Shown here piece by piece: positions 23,733-36,435 of a stretch of DNA of 64,000 bases. Within the stretch, counting starts at the first letter, position 1, and every line of letters starts with the position of its first letter. Made by a program: the position numbers and the translations under genes. Origin of the DNA: Molanna angustata (Eukaryota; Arthropoda; Insecta; Trichoptera; Molannidae); the NCBI GenBank assembly GCA_963576475.1, contig OY754981.1, positions 19,000,570 through 19,064,569 of the forward strand, read 5' to 3'. The notes beneath the pieces were generated by a model, which saw only the letters and a list, made by a program, of their open reading frames with translations, did not search any database and had not been told where the DNA came from.

Positions 23733-24548
23733 ATTGTCCCTTTCGTATGAGTAGAACAAATCTTACTTTTAGATTGCCTTTCTGCAGAACAAACTATGTC
23801 CAAAATTCATTCATCCAAAAGGCATGTAACATTTATAATGTTTTTTTAAGAATGTTGATATTTTTAGACATACTAAAATCAAATATAAAAATGCCATCTC
23901 TGAGACCCTTAGAGGGTTACGGTAGCTGATTCCTGCTTTGTTCTTTTTGACTGCGAGTGCCACAATCTTCCTTTGCCTCTTTTTGTCCTTTTTCATCTGA
24001 ATTTTGAGTACCTACTAAATTTTAAATAGCAATTTGTTTTACACTGTGCAGCTTAAAAAGATAATGTAATATGCGCAAACAAAATTGGTCTATGATATAT
24101 TGTTAAAATTAAATTTGTTGTTATATTTGTTTGTATGACTGTATGTTTGTTAGGTTTAAATAAAATAATATAAATAAGAGTTTGCTCCAAATTTAATACA
24201 TACTGTGGAAATAGACACATTTTTTCTGAATCACCTGGTGTATTTAAGCGATGTCTACAAAGCAACTTAACAACTTAAAAACTTTAAACAACTTAACAAC
24301 TTATAAACTTTTCTACCTAATGTATGAACGTTGTACGTGTCTGTGTGTTTTTATGTAAGTGAATATGTAAATATTATGATAATTCATTATAGCATTAATC
24401 CTTTCTCAAATCCTTTTGATTCTGATTCCATCGTTCATCTATGTTTACTAACTTTTGTGTTACATTATCTGGTCTTGATGTTGGTAATTAAATGTCATAT
24501 ATTTTTTTTTGTAATTGTCACTGTTTGTTATCCTAAATAAATAAATAT
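23733..24548 (+). pseudogene. jockey/CR1-like LINE 3' remnant
   Basis: The frame at 23747-23865 reads LTFRLPFCRTNYVQNSFIQK, then ACNIYN. It is the same C-terminal block as in the 7997 copy (MCKTNYAQNSFVRR.CKLYN). It is followed by about 0.65 kb of non-coding DNA ending in AAATAAATAAATA at about 24535-24548, which I take as the 3' UTR and tail. Everything upstream of this block is missing. Confidence 0.65.
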
Positions 24549-24639
24549 TTCCATTTATGATGAACTGAAGGAGCGTATTGTTTTTTTTCTGAGTGTGTGG
24601 CCGAGATATGAAATTTGCCGTATTTTTATAATTTTCAGC

Positions 24640-24755
24640 GATTGCCAATCAGTATTCGCCCTTCTCAAGACATCGCAATTGTTGACGATAATATCTGTCC
24701 GCATGGTGTTCGCAATGTCCTTCGGTGAACCCATATCTCGGATGCCTTATACGGT
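24640..24755 (-). pseudogene. RTE-like LINE scrap
   Basis: The minus strand reads KASEIWVHRRTLRTPC, then in a shifted frame TDIIVNN.DVLRRANTDWQ. This fits the 'KAFEMWxYRRMLRIPWTDKVTNxEVLRR' block of RTE-type elements. One frameshift. Flanking frames (24756-24968 minus) are not clearly part of it. Confidence 0.55.
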
Positions 24756-24969
24756 TCAACAATACTCATTTTCAAAGTTTTCACCAGGGAACGCAAATAT
24801 ACTTCCATTTTTAACTTTTCGAATGAGAAATTGACTGTACAAACTTTCTGCAGAAAATATAAAAGTTAAATTTACCAATACACTTCTTGTCCGGTCTCTC
24901 TTGCCTTTTGATAGGTTGGTCAATCCATTTAACTTTGGGTCTATACTGTCTTTCATGGCCTCTTTCATA

Positions 24970-26875
24970 TCTGCTTTGTCTTCAATATCTATTTGATGTG
25001 TTAAATAATATCAAACTATCAATGCTCAAAATATGCGATTTTATTGCATATTTTTCTTCAGCAAATAACTGAAGGATATTTTAAATGCAAGGCATGTATA
25101 TTATTATTGAAATTTCGCATTATTTTCTTGTTCAATGTAATACAAGATTAACAAAAAAACGCCAAAAACTAACCGCGTATGTTGTAAAGGGGAACGGTGG
25201 TGTGATTGCATACAAGGAAATTTGTTTCAAAGAAAACTAAATAATGACACAACATTCTACAATATGTTCTACATATGTACACTGCATAATATCTTAGACG
25301 GCCTCGTAATATGATTATATTATTTGTGGTGACTAGTTAGAAAGATTGTTTGTCATTCGCATTCGAGGTATGAACTGATGGAAACCGATCCTGAATATTA
25401 TACAAACGGAAAAAGGACTAAGAGAACTCAATTAAAAATCAAGAATACCTATAAATAAAAAAATAATTATAAGAATTCCGTTTAAAAAAAATAATGTTTT
25501 TCAACGTAATTCTGTTATGTAAATATTTTTTTTCCATTATTTTTACTCTTATTTTAATTTTAATTTTTTTTTTATTTTTTTACAATAAAATATATATGTT
25601 TCACTTCAATTAAAAAAAATACAGTTCTGAATTTTTCTTATGTTGTTGTTTTCAAAATTAATGTTTTCATCTTTTGCCCCATACACAAGTGTCAGCGCTT
25701 TCAACGGGGCAATATTATTGAATTGTTTTATTTAATTTTTTTGTTTTTATATGAACTTCTTTATTTTTCCCGTAAAAAATAAACAAATAAAAAAATGTCA
25801 CCCAAAAGAATGTCACAAGGAATTTCCAAAAAAAATAAAAATAAAATGTCATTGATTTATTTGATTAGTGTACAAGTAAGTAGGTACATGAAGCCCGGTT
25901 TATTGAATTATTTAATTTAATCGATTTTATTTTTTAGTGTACTTTTGCCCCTTTCTCCCTCACGTCACGTATCATCCGCAGGATCACATCACTGCTAAAG
26001 CCCTTGGCAGAAGGCTACATTATAATATCATATTTAAAATATTTTTGATACCACAAATTACAAAGGTATCAGCCTCATGGCAATAGGTAGGTATATATGC
26101 AACATTCAATAGGTAGGTATATATTTTTGTCTGTTGAGAATAATGACGAATTACCATAATACATCATGTAATCTTAATGCATCAATCTTCGATAAGATTT
26201 ACTATACATAAACTCTCTGAATACTTAGTTACATACCGACGTCAATGTGCAATATGCAACTTATTTGGGTTTAAAAAATTAAAAAAACGTCTGCTATTTG
26301 TTTCCTTTTAACTCTTTAAATTAAACAATTATTAACAACATTCAATAGAATAAAAAAAATCATTTAATTTATTTTATAGATAGGTACTTACCTATGTGTC
26401 AATAAATAAAAAAGAAAAATAGATGTTGTCATCATGGATTTTCACAAATAAGTAGCTTAAGGAACTCAGAATCTAAGAATGATTTATTTCATAGGATTCT
26501 CTAATGATTTTATATACGATTAATTTTTTTATTTAAACTTAGTAAATGGGTGTCGATTTATGTAAACTAACCTCAATAATACTAATAAGATCTATATAGG
26601 GCTGTTTTTACCAAGAATTTATTTTTATTTATTAAACTTCAGCATCCTTTCTCTCCCCCCACTATCTCCTTCTTTTCATTGGTGCTGTGAATTTACATTT
26701 AAAACGTTACGTGTTTTGTCTTTCCGTTTATTTTTTTTTTGTTATAAATTGATTGCACCAGCACTGCACTATTTATGACCTCACATTACTGTGGTTGTTT
26801 GGAAGAAGTTGCCTCATGTCAATTAACTCACCATTATTGTTCATGAAATTAATTGAATAAATTAAAATAAATAAT
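24970..26875. other. AT-rich DNA, no feature seen
   Basis: Very AT-rich with long A and T runs (for example 25540-25580). No gene, RNA or repeat that I can support. Confidence 0.5.
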
Positions 26876-27044
26876 TAAAAAAATTGAACATGTCCTTGTA
26901 ACAGTACATAATATACATCCTCATACATTCCCTAAACTAAGCATAAACGCTTGTGCTATAGGTGGACGAAATCGATCGTGGCAGGATTCAAACTCGCGAC
27001 CACTGAATTACTAACCCACGCAGTAACCACTCTGCCACCACCAT
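26876..27044 (-). mobile_element. tRNA-derived SINE (family 2)
   Basis: The minus strand begins ATGGTGGTGGCAGAGTGG (A box) and has B box GCGAGTTTGAATCCTGCC. It then carries the family 2 body (GATTTCGTCCACCTATAGCA, continuing CAAGCG) and the end TATGTACTGTTACAAGGACA with a T/A-rich tail. The family is also at 49258, 60349 and, degraded, 30868. It abuts the A-rich end of a LINE fragment at 27060. Confidence 0.85.
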
Positions 27045-27059
27045 ACATAATTTATTTTT

Positions 27060-27545
27060 ATTTTTATTAAGTTATACCTACACATAAAAAATATAAAACA
27101 AACAAACTATAAGTATAGAAAAGATGCACAGTAAGAAAAAACATATTTCCCTTTACCAGAGTACAAGCACTCGTGTGTAAAGGAGACAATTTAATACAAA
27201 AGACACAAAATATTATACATACATAATTATTATCTATACAAAAAGAAGTTAATATAATTTACACAACAGTCAAATAATAAGTTTAATTTATACTTTATTT
27301 TTCTTTTAAAATCATTATATTCAATTGCCAGTCCCAAATCTGTTTCAAGTTGGTTGAACCACACCACCCCATTGTAAATGTGGTAGTGCTGTGAAAAACT
27401 TGTATGTGTTAACTATATTTTGTCTATCACTCGCCACACGTACAAAGGCATGGTGCGACCTTCCAATGTCCTTATGTATTTGAAATAGCACATTCTTTTA
27501 TAAATAATTTTAAAATATGGCACTTGAAAATCACGAAATAGTTGC
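27060..27545 (-). pseudogene. CR1/jockey-like LINE 3' fragment
   Basis: The minus-strand frame at about 27293-27545 gives RTLEGRTMPLYVWRVIDKI, a stop, then TSFSQHYHIYNGVVWFNQLE and YNDFKRKIKYKL. The same layout ends the larger LINE at 17702 (TASQHFYKYKGTKWFNEL, then FKNKIKKLY). The copy has an in-frame stop and lacks all catalytic motifs. The downstream part to 27060 is UTR. Confidence 0.7.
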
Positions 27546-27971
27546 AAAGTTGGGTTGTTAGATGGTTTTTTATTTATAATTATGAAATGTTATTTTCAAA
27601 ATTTATTCTGAATAGTTCTTCATAGGCTCAGAGATAACTTATTTTGAGCTGAAATTTGCTATAACTTGATTTTGATGTTGATTATTAACGAGTATGTTCC
27701 AACCATATTATTTTCAAGATCGTCGAGACATCATTTTAGACAATAGGTACATTTTGAAATCTCGTAATTACTCGACATGCCTCGCCAAAAATACTTCACT
27801 TAACTGGCTGCGAAATACGCGAGTTTTGGAATCCAATATATTTCACCGAACCTCATATTATTTCAAGATTAAATTTTTGTAAAAATAATAATATAATATC
27901 CCATAATGGTGACCGTGATAATATTATCTTCTAATATATGATACGATTTAAGAGTATACGGTACGGTTGTA
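27546..27971. other. No feature seen
   Basis: No support for genes or repeats. Confidence 0.4.
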
Positions 27972-28790
27972 CCGGGTTCACACTAATCAACTTTAGTTGA
28001 GCAACTTGTTGATTAGACGCACGTAGAACCAGGCGGTTGCTTGTTTAAAATTTCCAATTATACCTATTTGAACAGTTACAAAATTTCAATAGATAGTAAT
28101 ATTCATGGCCCACACAAATTACTATGAAAATCGTAATTTTTTAGCATAATCGTTGATTTGTTGAACTAACAACACTTTTTGAAATAATAACATAAACACA
28201 AGGCTATATCGTTTAATTTTTCTGGATTTTAAAGACATTTTTTATCAGGAGGCACAAAAATTAACTCTTCAAGCAATTTGGTTATTGTGTTGCTTGTAAA
28301 AAATCAATTTTCACAGTTTTCTGAAAATTTTAACAGTTATTTTTCAAATATTAAATTGAATCCACGTTTTCAAATTCCTTATATTTAAATACATAAAAAT
28401 TCCAAGATGTCTACATACACTACATTTATATGTATATCATGATCACTTTTCTAATTTGTATGAAGTAGTTTCATTTATATAGTTTAGTTATTTCTAAAAA
28501 TGTAACTACAACCAATACATCTCGTTCTTCTGTGAAATGTTATAAAAATAATATGTACACTGCTAGCCCTATAACAGGGCAGCAGTTATCTGTGTAATGA
28601 CGCATATGTAAATCGTGTGATAGTGAATAAATAAATAAATAATCAGATTTCATCGACTACAGTGTTCGTGTAAAACATATTTAGTACACATCAAATCATT
28701 TTCTATTCATCCAGATTTGTGTTCTAAAATTTTGTCTTCATTTCGGTTGATCAACAAAAGTTGATTGAGTGAGGTCACCTAGTCTGAACT
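27972..28790. mobile_element. Candidate TIR element, about 0.8 kb
   Basis: The left edge has GGGTTCACACTA, then ATCAACTTTAGTTGAGCAAC. The complement of the right edge has GAGTTCAGACTA, a 14-bp insert, then ATCAACTTTTGTTGATCAAC. The interior has no coding potential. At 28540-28645 it contains what looks like a LINE 3' end (CAGCAGTTATCTGTGTAATG and an AAATAAATAAATAA tail), possibly a nested insertion. No target-site duplication was found. Confidence 0.4.
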
Positions 28791-29451
28791 CGCTTTCAGG
28801 TAAGATATGCCGCAATGATTACAGAGTACGGAGAGCAATCTTGCTCGGACCCTAAACCCGGGACCACGATCCACTGGTCGGTAGTTAGGACAACGGTAAC
28901 CTCTCGGCAACATTATTTGGGCACACATTAATATTATTATTTTACGAAACACATATTGATCGACATAATACATAACATACTCATGTTCCAATAAAATACT
29001 CCATACTGCTCTTCAATGGTAGGTACCTACTTATTTAAGGGTTAATGAACTAAATTTAAATCGCTTTTTAGTATTTTTTTTTTTGGGTGATATTGATATA
29101 TCAATTATTAAAAATTAACTTTATTTTCAACATTTTATTCAATTTTATAAATAAATGTAAATTTGCGTTTTTTTTCATTTAATTTGATTTTTTATTCAAT
29201 AAAATTTTATACAATATAAGACATTCCTATTACACTGCAACAAATTTTGTGAGTTTTTTGTAGTTAGCAAAATTATACTATCGCATCCTGTATCATTACA
29301 TTACAGTATCGAATTTTATAAGGAAATCAGGACATAAAATTTATAGATTTACTATTTCCTTAGTTACGATTTTTAAATTTAATTCTCATCATTTTTTTGT
29401 ATTATCTCCTGTGGGTACCTATTGTTTAAATTTTTTAATTTTATTTTTCAG
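28791..29451. other. No gene seen
   Basis: A tRNA-like scrap lies on the minus strand at about 28845-28910 (GGTCCCGGGTTTAGGGTCC). The last 35 bp are a pyrimidine-rich run leading to the candidate 3' splice site at 29450. Confidence 0.4.
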
Positions 29452-29484
29452 ATACCGGGAAGATGCCCTCTGCTGGTCAGATCG
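29452..29484 (+). other. Candidate 33-nt internal micro-exon of a host gene
   Basis: A strong 3' splice site (TTTAATTTTATTTTTCAG) precedes ATACCGGGAAGATGCC, and a near-consensus donor (ATCG|GTAAGTACC) follows at 29485. The segment is GC-richer than its surroundings and 33 nt long, so it would keep the reading frame. The three plus-strand readings, all without stops, are IPGRCPLLVRS, YREDALCWSDR and TGKMPSAGQI. I cannot name the protein. It is the only place in the window where exon-like composition and both splice signals coincide, but a chance match is possible in 64 kb. Confidence 0.35.
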
Positions 29485-29739
29485 GTAAGTACCTACCTGT
29501 TTATTTTATAATAATAAGACTAATCTGGATTAAGAGATCCAAATTGTTTCTTGTATTTTTATTTTGTAACTTTGCAACGAAATAAGATCATCTTTAAAAC
29601 GGTTTCAAAAATTGCTTTATTTACTATGGGATTATGTACTAATTTAATACTTTCTGGCTCCGAAATTGTGTTTATTATATTAAAGCGCATATTAGCGGTG
29701 ACTTAGTTAATTTAAGCACATGTTTTTCAATGAAACCTT

Positions 29740-30545
29740 ACTTGAAGATTGATATAAATTTACCGTGCTATATTTAATATACATTTCTTCCAATGAAACC
29801 TTACTTGGAGATTGATATAAATTTAATGCGGTATCTTTAATACACATTTCATCGAATGAAACTTTACTTGAAGATTGATATAAATTAACCGTGGTATATT
29901 TAATACACATTTCTTCCAATGCAACCTTACTTGAGATTTAAATAAATTTAACGTGGTATCTTTTATACATACACATTTCTTCAAATGAAACTTTACTTGA
30001 AGATTGATGTAAATTAACCGTGGTATATTTAATACACATTTCTTCCAATGCAACTTTACTTGAGATTTATATAAATTTAACGTGGTATCTTTTATACATA
30101 CACATTTCTTCAAATGAAACTTTACTTGAAGATTGATGTAAATTAACCGTGGTATATTTAATACACATTTCTTCCAATGCAACTTTACTTGAGATTTATA
30201 TAAATTTAACGTGGTATCTTTTATACATACACATTTCTTCAAATGAAACTTTACTTGAAGATTGATGTAAATTAACCGTGGTATATTTAATACACATTTC
30301 TTCCAATCCAACCTTACTTGAGATTGATATAAATTTAACGTGGTATCTTTTATACACATTTCTATAGATGAAACTTTACTTGAAGATTGATGTAAATTAA
30401 CCGTGGTATATTTAATACACATTTCTTTCAATGCAACCTTACTTGAAGGTTTATATAAATTTAACGTGATATCTTTTATACACATGTCTTCCAATGGATA
30501 TTGATATAAATTTAATGTTGGTATCTTTTATACACATTTCTTCTA
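29740..30545 (-). repeat. 63/66-bp dimeric tandem array
   Basis: Thirteen units are marked by ACATTT (one has ACATGT) at 29781, 29844, 29907, 29973, 30036, 30102, 30165, 30231, 30294, 30356, 30419, 30482 and 30534. In the centre two unit types alternate. A (63 bp) contains GATGTAAATTAACCGTGG, and B (66 bp) contains TATAAATTTAACGTGG and TTTATACATACAC. Three consecutive 129-bp AB dimers from 29907 to 30294 are almost identical, while edge units diverge. Both unit lengths are multiples of three, which keeps a 223-codon minus-strand frame open. I see no sign of a real gene. Confidence 0.95.
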
Positions 30546-30867
30546 AAAGTTGTAAGTTTTTCTCAATTAGCAACAATCGAATCATTTGATTGTAGTTATT
30601 TGGTTCAATTTTTAGTTATTGCAATTTGACTATGAGTGTGTTGTTAAAAATTTCAATAACTTGAACGATTTCAAAAATTTCAAGTAGATATACCTAGTGT
30701 TACAGATAATTTATATGTAGGTAAATAAATAATTTATGTAGGCATTATTTTTTTTTTTGAGAAATATTAAAATATTTTGTAAAATTGTTTTAATGCCACC
30801 TATCTTTACAACGTGAACATTCTGAAACACTTGTCAAATCAAGTAAATGTATGATGAAGTAAATATA

Positions 30868-30935
30868 TTGATCTAGAATTCAAACTCGTTTCCACTGAAT
30901 TGCCAGTCTAGAGTATTAAGTACTTTGCCATCGTC
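30868..30935 (-). mobile_element. Degenerate SINE (family 2) head
   Basis: The plus strand reads AGAATTCAAACTCGTTTCCA, then CTGAATTGCCAGTCTAG. This parallels the complement of the family 2 tRNA part at 26990-27040 (AGGATTCAAACTCGCGACCA, then CTGAATTACTAAC). The body is not recognisable. Confidence 0.5.
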
Positions 30936-31687
30936 CTATCTAACTATGCACCAAATATATTTATGAACGACATCTGTGTTTTAGTATTGCTTTTAATTAT
31001 TACTGAACCGGTTTAGATTTTATGTAATCCCATTTGACCGTAGATTAAAGTAATAATATCTGGTTTGTTCTTATTTATGAGACGTCATATTTTAAGCCGA
31101 TAAACCTCGACTTTCCCACAAATATCGCAATAGCACAGTTAAACATTAAACTGGGATTAAAACAATATTTAGTTTTATCAATACACACCCCATATATGGA
31201 GGCCACTTATGTATACAATAGATGGATGAAGCAAAAGCTCTAAAATAATATATTTTTAAAGAAGAAGAATACATTATAAATACCGCCTATTCATTATTTA
31301 ATTGTTCCTCAAAGCTCTGAACAGCTCTCATTCTGATTAAATATGTTTTTCATACATCTGAATATAAAAAAAATATGTCTACTTTGACTTGTACTAAATA
31401 ACTACGCTGGAAAAATAAAGTATTTCTTACTGTTTGATTTTCTGTAGACTATGTAGTGTATTGAGTGTTAAAAATATAAAATAATTCTATTTAACTTATT
31501 ATTTTTCAAGGATTCTTGGTGAAACCGTAGAGTTGAGACACAGTCAAAAAAGTATTCCTATATCAATATATAAAAGCGCCATTGAATTACTCTACGCAAT
31601 GCATTTCGTGAAAATGAATCAAACAGAACAATATTAATTAAGTTATCATAAGAGACCTGAATAATACGCGTTATTTTTTTTTTACGT
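30936..31687. other. No feature seen
   Basis: AT-rich with no coding or repeat signal. Confidence 0.45.
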
Positions 31688-31883
31688 GTCGGCCTTCGTA
31701 GTTCAGTTGGTTAGGTATCTGACCACTGATCCAAAGGTCCCGGGTTCGATTCCCGATGGAGACACAGTTTTAAATTGTGTTTTCAATCTGGATCTGTGAC
31801 GATTAATGTCGTATGTCTCCAGAATGTGGCAAATTACTATTGGGTGTGTGTTAAATTAATATTTGACATAGTTCCTGTTATTT
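31688..31883 (+). mobile_element. tRNA-derived SINE (family 1), near full length
   Basis: The head GTCGGCCTTCGTAGTTCAGT carries the A box. GGTCCCGGGTTCGATTCCC is the B box. The body includes GGAGACACAGTTTTAAATTG, TGGATCTGTGACGATTAATG and CAGAATGTGGCAA, and the end is TATTTGACATAGTTCCTGTT. It lacks the usual AGTTGCCCGAGAAGTAAA terminus seen at 49081. This is the best-preserved copy in the window. It is non-coding and would be transcribed by RNA polymerase III from the internal promoter. Confidence 0.92.
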
Positions 31884-32842
31884 TAACAAATTATTATAGT
31901 CATGTTGTATTACTTTGATATAACGATATTTAATGCATTGACTATGTAGATTTCACCCGCAGAAATTTGAGTTACCATAATTATTTTTAATTCTGCATTT
32001 TCGGTGGATAATTGCTATGTACCTATTTTTTTACGAAAATTTCATAAAAGAATCATATTTTGGTGTTATTTTCGCGTTATATGAGAAAAAAATTCAAAAT
32101 TCGCGTTATTCGCGAAAAAGGCGCAAAATTCTTGAATAAATCGGGCTTATCGCATTCGCCAATAATTCAGGTCTCTAGTCATTATACGTTCTCCAAACTA
32201 AATAAATAATTGTTCTATAGTCAAAGGAAATTGTCAAGGTAGGATATTATGAATCCCACTCTTCGTCGCTATGGATTTTCGTTAGATGAAAAAAATAACA
32301 TACCAGCACAAAAAACTTGTTGATACATTTTAATTTTTTGTCACATTGTACGCTTGAATCGTTGCAGTGGAGTGACACATACACAAACTCGAAAATGTAT
32401 AAAATCTGTAAAAGCGCCCTTGAGTTGTAAAAACTCAACGGCCCTATTATAGCTGTACTTTTATTATTATTGATTATAGTCAAAAGGCGTTCCCTAAAAA
32501 TAAAAAGTGAAATACCGTAAAGAGGTGGCATCACATAAAGCCTAAGGACCGTTCCCGTGTAATATAATTCTGATCACGTAGGGACTACCACCATCCCTTG
32601 GTTCGTGCATAAAAAGGAATCGATAGTCGTCCGGGTGAGGCACCGCACCTTCCAAAGGTTCGCCTCCATTGCTACCTACAATTCCAAAACGTATTTCGAA
32701 CTCATTTACTCTTTAATACCATTTTCTAATACGTATTTACAGTTGTGTGTTCAAAATGAGTTTGATTTTGTCAATTTTTGAAATCCTGTGTATTGTTTAT
32801 AATGTATGAAGGTGTATCTAATAAAACTTTGGCCTTATAACA
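31884..32842. other. No gene seen
   Basis: A 95-codon minus-strand frame (32247-32534) is unrecognised. Around 32570-32690 the DNA is GC-richer (GTCGTCCGGGTGAGGCACCG) but gives no clear product. Confidence 0.4.
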
Positions 32843-33008
32843 ACACATTCTCAGCTGAGATAGACATATTCAACGCGAAATATTACAGATTTAGACATGA
32901 TGTTCTGAAGGTGATGCGCAACCAATATCCCTCTGTCATGTCCTCCTAGTCTCTCTTCTCTCATTTCTCTTCCCTTCCCTAGTTGTTGTATATGTGTGTA
33001 TATATGTG

Positions 33009-33095
33009 ACGGTGTGTATGAGGGTGTGTATGAGGGTGTGTGTGATGGTGTGTATGAGGGTGTGTGTGAGGGTGTGTATGAATGTGTGTGCATGA
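33009..33095 (+). repeat. 12-bp minisatellite in LINE 3' UTR
   Basis: About seven copies of GGTGTGTATGAG with G/T/C variants (GGTGTGTGTGAT, GGTGTGTATGAA). Its own short frames on the minus strand are Thr/His/Ser/Pro repeats and not genes. Confidence 0.9.
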
Positions 33096-33218
33096 ATTAT
33101 TTTTGGCTTGTAAACTGCTTTGTTTTTTATATTATGTTGATGGAATGCTTTTTTTGGCTCTAACAATGTAAAAATAATTTTGTATCATTAAATTGTAAAT
33201 GAGCTGTAGCTTCCCAAA

Positions 33219-33728
<510 letters not shown>

Positions 33729-33735
33729 CAATAAA

Positions 33736-34734
33736 TACCAAACGCGAGTTATCGTTTTTAGCCAGTATAATTATGACTACAACAGGAAAAAAATGCGGAT
33801 TTTGTGTTGAAAAGTATGCAATAAAACATGTGAAAAAAGAATACAAAAAAAGATACGCAACAAAAACACGGAGAGGGGAACAAATGATTTTGTGTATATT
33901 AACTAAATAAATATACCTAAATCAATATCTAACTAAACATTAAAATATGATAGTTTTAAAAAATATTTGATTTTAATGTCAAATTTTAGATTTTATTCAT
34001 TTTCAACTTATAGATCATTAAATCTGTTGGCTTTATTTGATATAGAATGAAGTCTTTCAATGTTATTATCAACAGGAATAGTATGTTGTAGATACTAAGG
34101 CCTTGGCGTCATTTGTAATAGTTATGAAGATAATAACAATTTACTTAATCCAACTGTCGATTTGTTCAGGAGAACTTTGTTCTCTTAACATATCGACAAT
34201 GTATCAAGCCAGAATACGCGAGAATTGTATGGAGAGGTCTACTTTTTTCACGGCTTTTCCAACTTTGAAGTCCAAAAACACCAACTTAGAGGCTTCGCAG
34301 CATATATGTTCCATACACGGATTTACTCAGAATTCGGAGTAGAACATTTCGTGTGTCTGTGTGTGTGTGTGTCTGTGTGTGTGTGTGTCTGTGTGTGTGT
34401 CTGTGTGTGTGTGTGTCTGTGTGTCTGTGTGTGTGTCTGTGTGTCCGTCCCCCCCTTATAACTTTTGATCCGCTCAATAAACAGAGCCTAAAATTTCAGA
34501 ATATATAAACAGTTACAGGCCTACAAAACTTTTATACTCGGAATTTTGAATTTTTGTTTCAGTCAGGGGTTATCAACATTTGAATTTTTATTTTATTTTT
34601 CCATATATCTCAGAAACCATAAACGCTAGAACGCTGAAAATTGGTACAAACATAGACAAATACAAAATCTCAAATTAGTTTTTTCAAAAAAATTCCAGGG
34701 TTTCTCAAACATTTTTTATTAAGAAAAATATTTT
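33736..34734. other. No gene seen; contains a GT-rich microsatellite
   Basis: 34352-34445 is a (TG)n/GTGTCTGTGT microsatellite. The sequence 34446-34734 (CTTATAACTTTTGATCCGCT, TTTCAGTCAGGGG, CATATATCTCAGAAACCATA) probably belongs to the long form of the dispersed element starting at 34735, but I have no second copy to prove it. Confidence 0.5.
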
Positions 34735-35214
34735 TTTTATGATAAATTTATGAGTTTAACTGCCTATATTTCCAAAACTTTTACAATTATCGAAAAAAGC
34801 CGAAACACCCCAACTAGATAATTTAATTTTCTATAAAAAATATCAGCAATGTAGTAGAAGATCTCAATTTTTTTTTAACAATTTTTTTAAAAATTGAATT
34901 TAGTGACGACATCGCTTCATACATATTGTATGGCAGTCGCCTATACACAATATGTAAGAAGACTTAATAGTTTGATACTTCGACTCCAAACATACATACA
35001 TACCATCATGCTATTTGCATATTCTGGGTAGGAAAAAGGATCTTCCTCCATACTATCCTATCTTGACATACATACCTACATATGTTGTATAGATAACAAA
35101 ATATCTGAACATATTCAATAATTTGTATCTATGGGTTTATAGTTTGGTACATATTCTTCAACTATACATACTATCGCTATCGACAGTTGGATCTCATGTG
35201 TTACATGCAACTAG
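34735..35214 (+). mobile_element. Dispersed TIR element, copy 1 (empty-site copy)
   Basis: This stretch aligns by eye along its length with 38816-39480 plus 39901-39903: TTTTATGATAAATTTATGAG, TTTAACTGCC, TTAGTGACGACATCG, CATACATACCATCATGCT, CATATTCTGGGTAGG, and the end ATCGACAGTTGGATCTCATG, then TGTTACATGCAACTAGT. It lacks both insertions present in copy 2, so it records the pre-insertion state. Its left terminus was not found. Confidence 0.75.
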
Positions 35215-36435
35215 TTAATATGGAAACTTGACGCCCAGTCGATCTATGAATGCAAAAGCAAAATGACCAATCACTATAAAATCAGGGCAGTCTCCAGGCG
35301 GAGAGTTAAAAAGGAATAGCCTTATTTCCAAGTATGGTATCAAAATGTTAACAAAAAAGGATTTATACATTAAAAATAAATTGACAAACTAATGAATACC
35401 GGCCGATTTATTGTATGCAGCAAAATATCGAGTATTTTTTAAAAAGTGTTGGATAACACATTATAAAGCGTGCGTATTTTTTTCAGTTAAGGTTTTCTTG
35501 GTGTTGGTATTGCTGAATGTAGTCATCATCTTAGAAAGCCATCAATACCTTTCCGCAAAAAAAATATTCTACATACTTTTGTCATTAGCTAGCTTTTTAG
35601 CTATCCTTTTTATCTGGTTACTCTGCTGAAAAGGGTATTGTCCTCAGGGTTGCTGTCCTTTAATTTTACCAACATCCAATTTTTTCAACTTTTTTTGCAA
35701 TTTAATCAAAATACTTTTGGATAATTAGCCTTATGGTAATGGAGAAAACATAAAATAAAAATCTTACTTTTCTAATGATTTAATGACTGGCACCCATCTT
35801 CCATGGTCTATCTCTGGATTAATTTGCGACCATCAAAGTTGTCTGCATCATCGATTTTATCACATTCATCAATATCAGTATAATTACGAATGAAATTGCA
35901 GAGCAAAAATTCATCAAGAGTTTTGGTCGGAAAGCGATATAATATAAAAAAAATATAAGCATTGTTGTTATTACTGTTATTAAAAAACACCTATAATCAT
36001 AATCCACTTTAAAGTTATCTTCAGGATATATCGGTAAAGTAATCATTCATCATATGTATGTTTCTTCCGGTCAACTTCGAACGAGATCTCTTTCATTAGT
36101 TTGTGACATGTACCCACATATTATCACTCGTTCCGTTTGCTAAATAAGAATCTACCAAACGTCTCATACCTAAATTTATTCAAATGCTACTTTTCTTCAA
36201 TCCATCTCGGGAAAGGTCATATGATCTGTATGTGATGGTTGACTATCACAGTAGGAGGAGGTCCAGCTGTCCTTACATCTCTTCGGTGGTATTCCGGGTA
36301 CAAAGTTACAATTTTTCTGTATTTTTGAATTAAATATATATATTTAAAAAAAAAACACAATTTTCAATTTTGTTATTCTTGTTCTTCGATCGCCTGAGAG
36401 ATTTTCAGTCTTGGGCAGTGCAAAAGTTTATAATT
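35215..36435. other. No gene seen
   Basis: Frames at 35411-35629 (+) and 35808-36046 (-) are hydrophobic and AT-driven. Nothing recognisable. Confidence 0.4.

Noticed and set aside
32247..32534. 95-codon minus-strand frame
   Set aside because: No recognisable motif and AT-driven composition.
34352..34445. Cys/Val repeat protein frame
   Set aside because: Translation of a GT-rich microsatellite.
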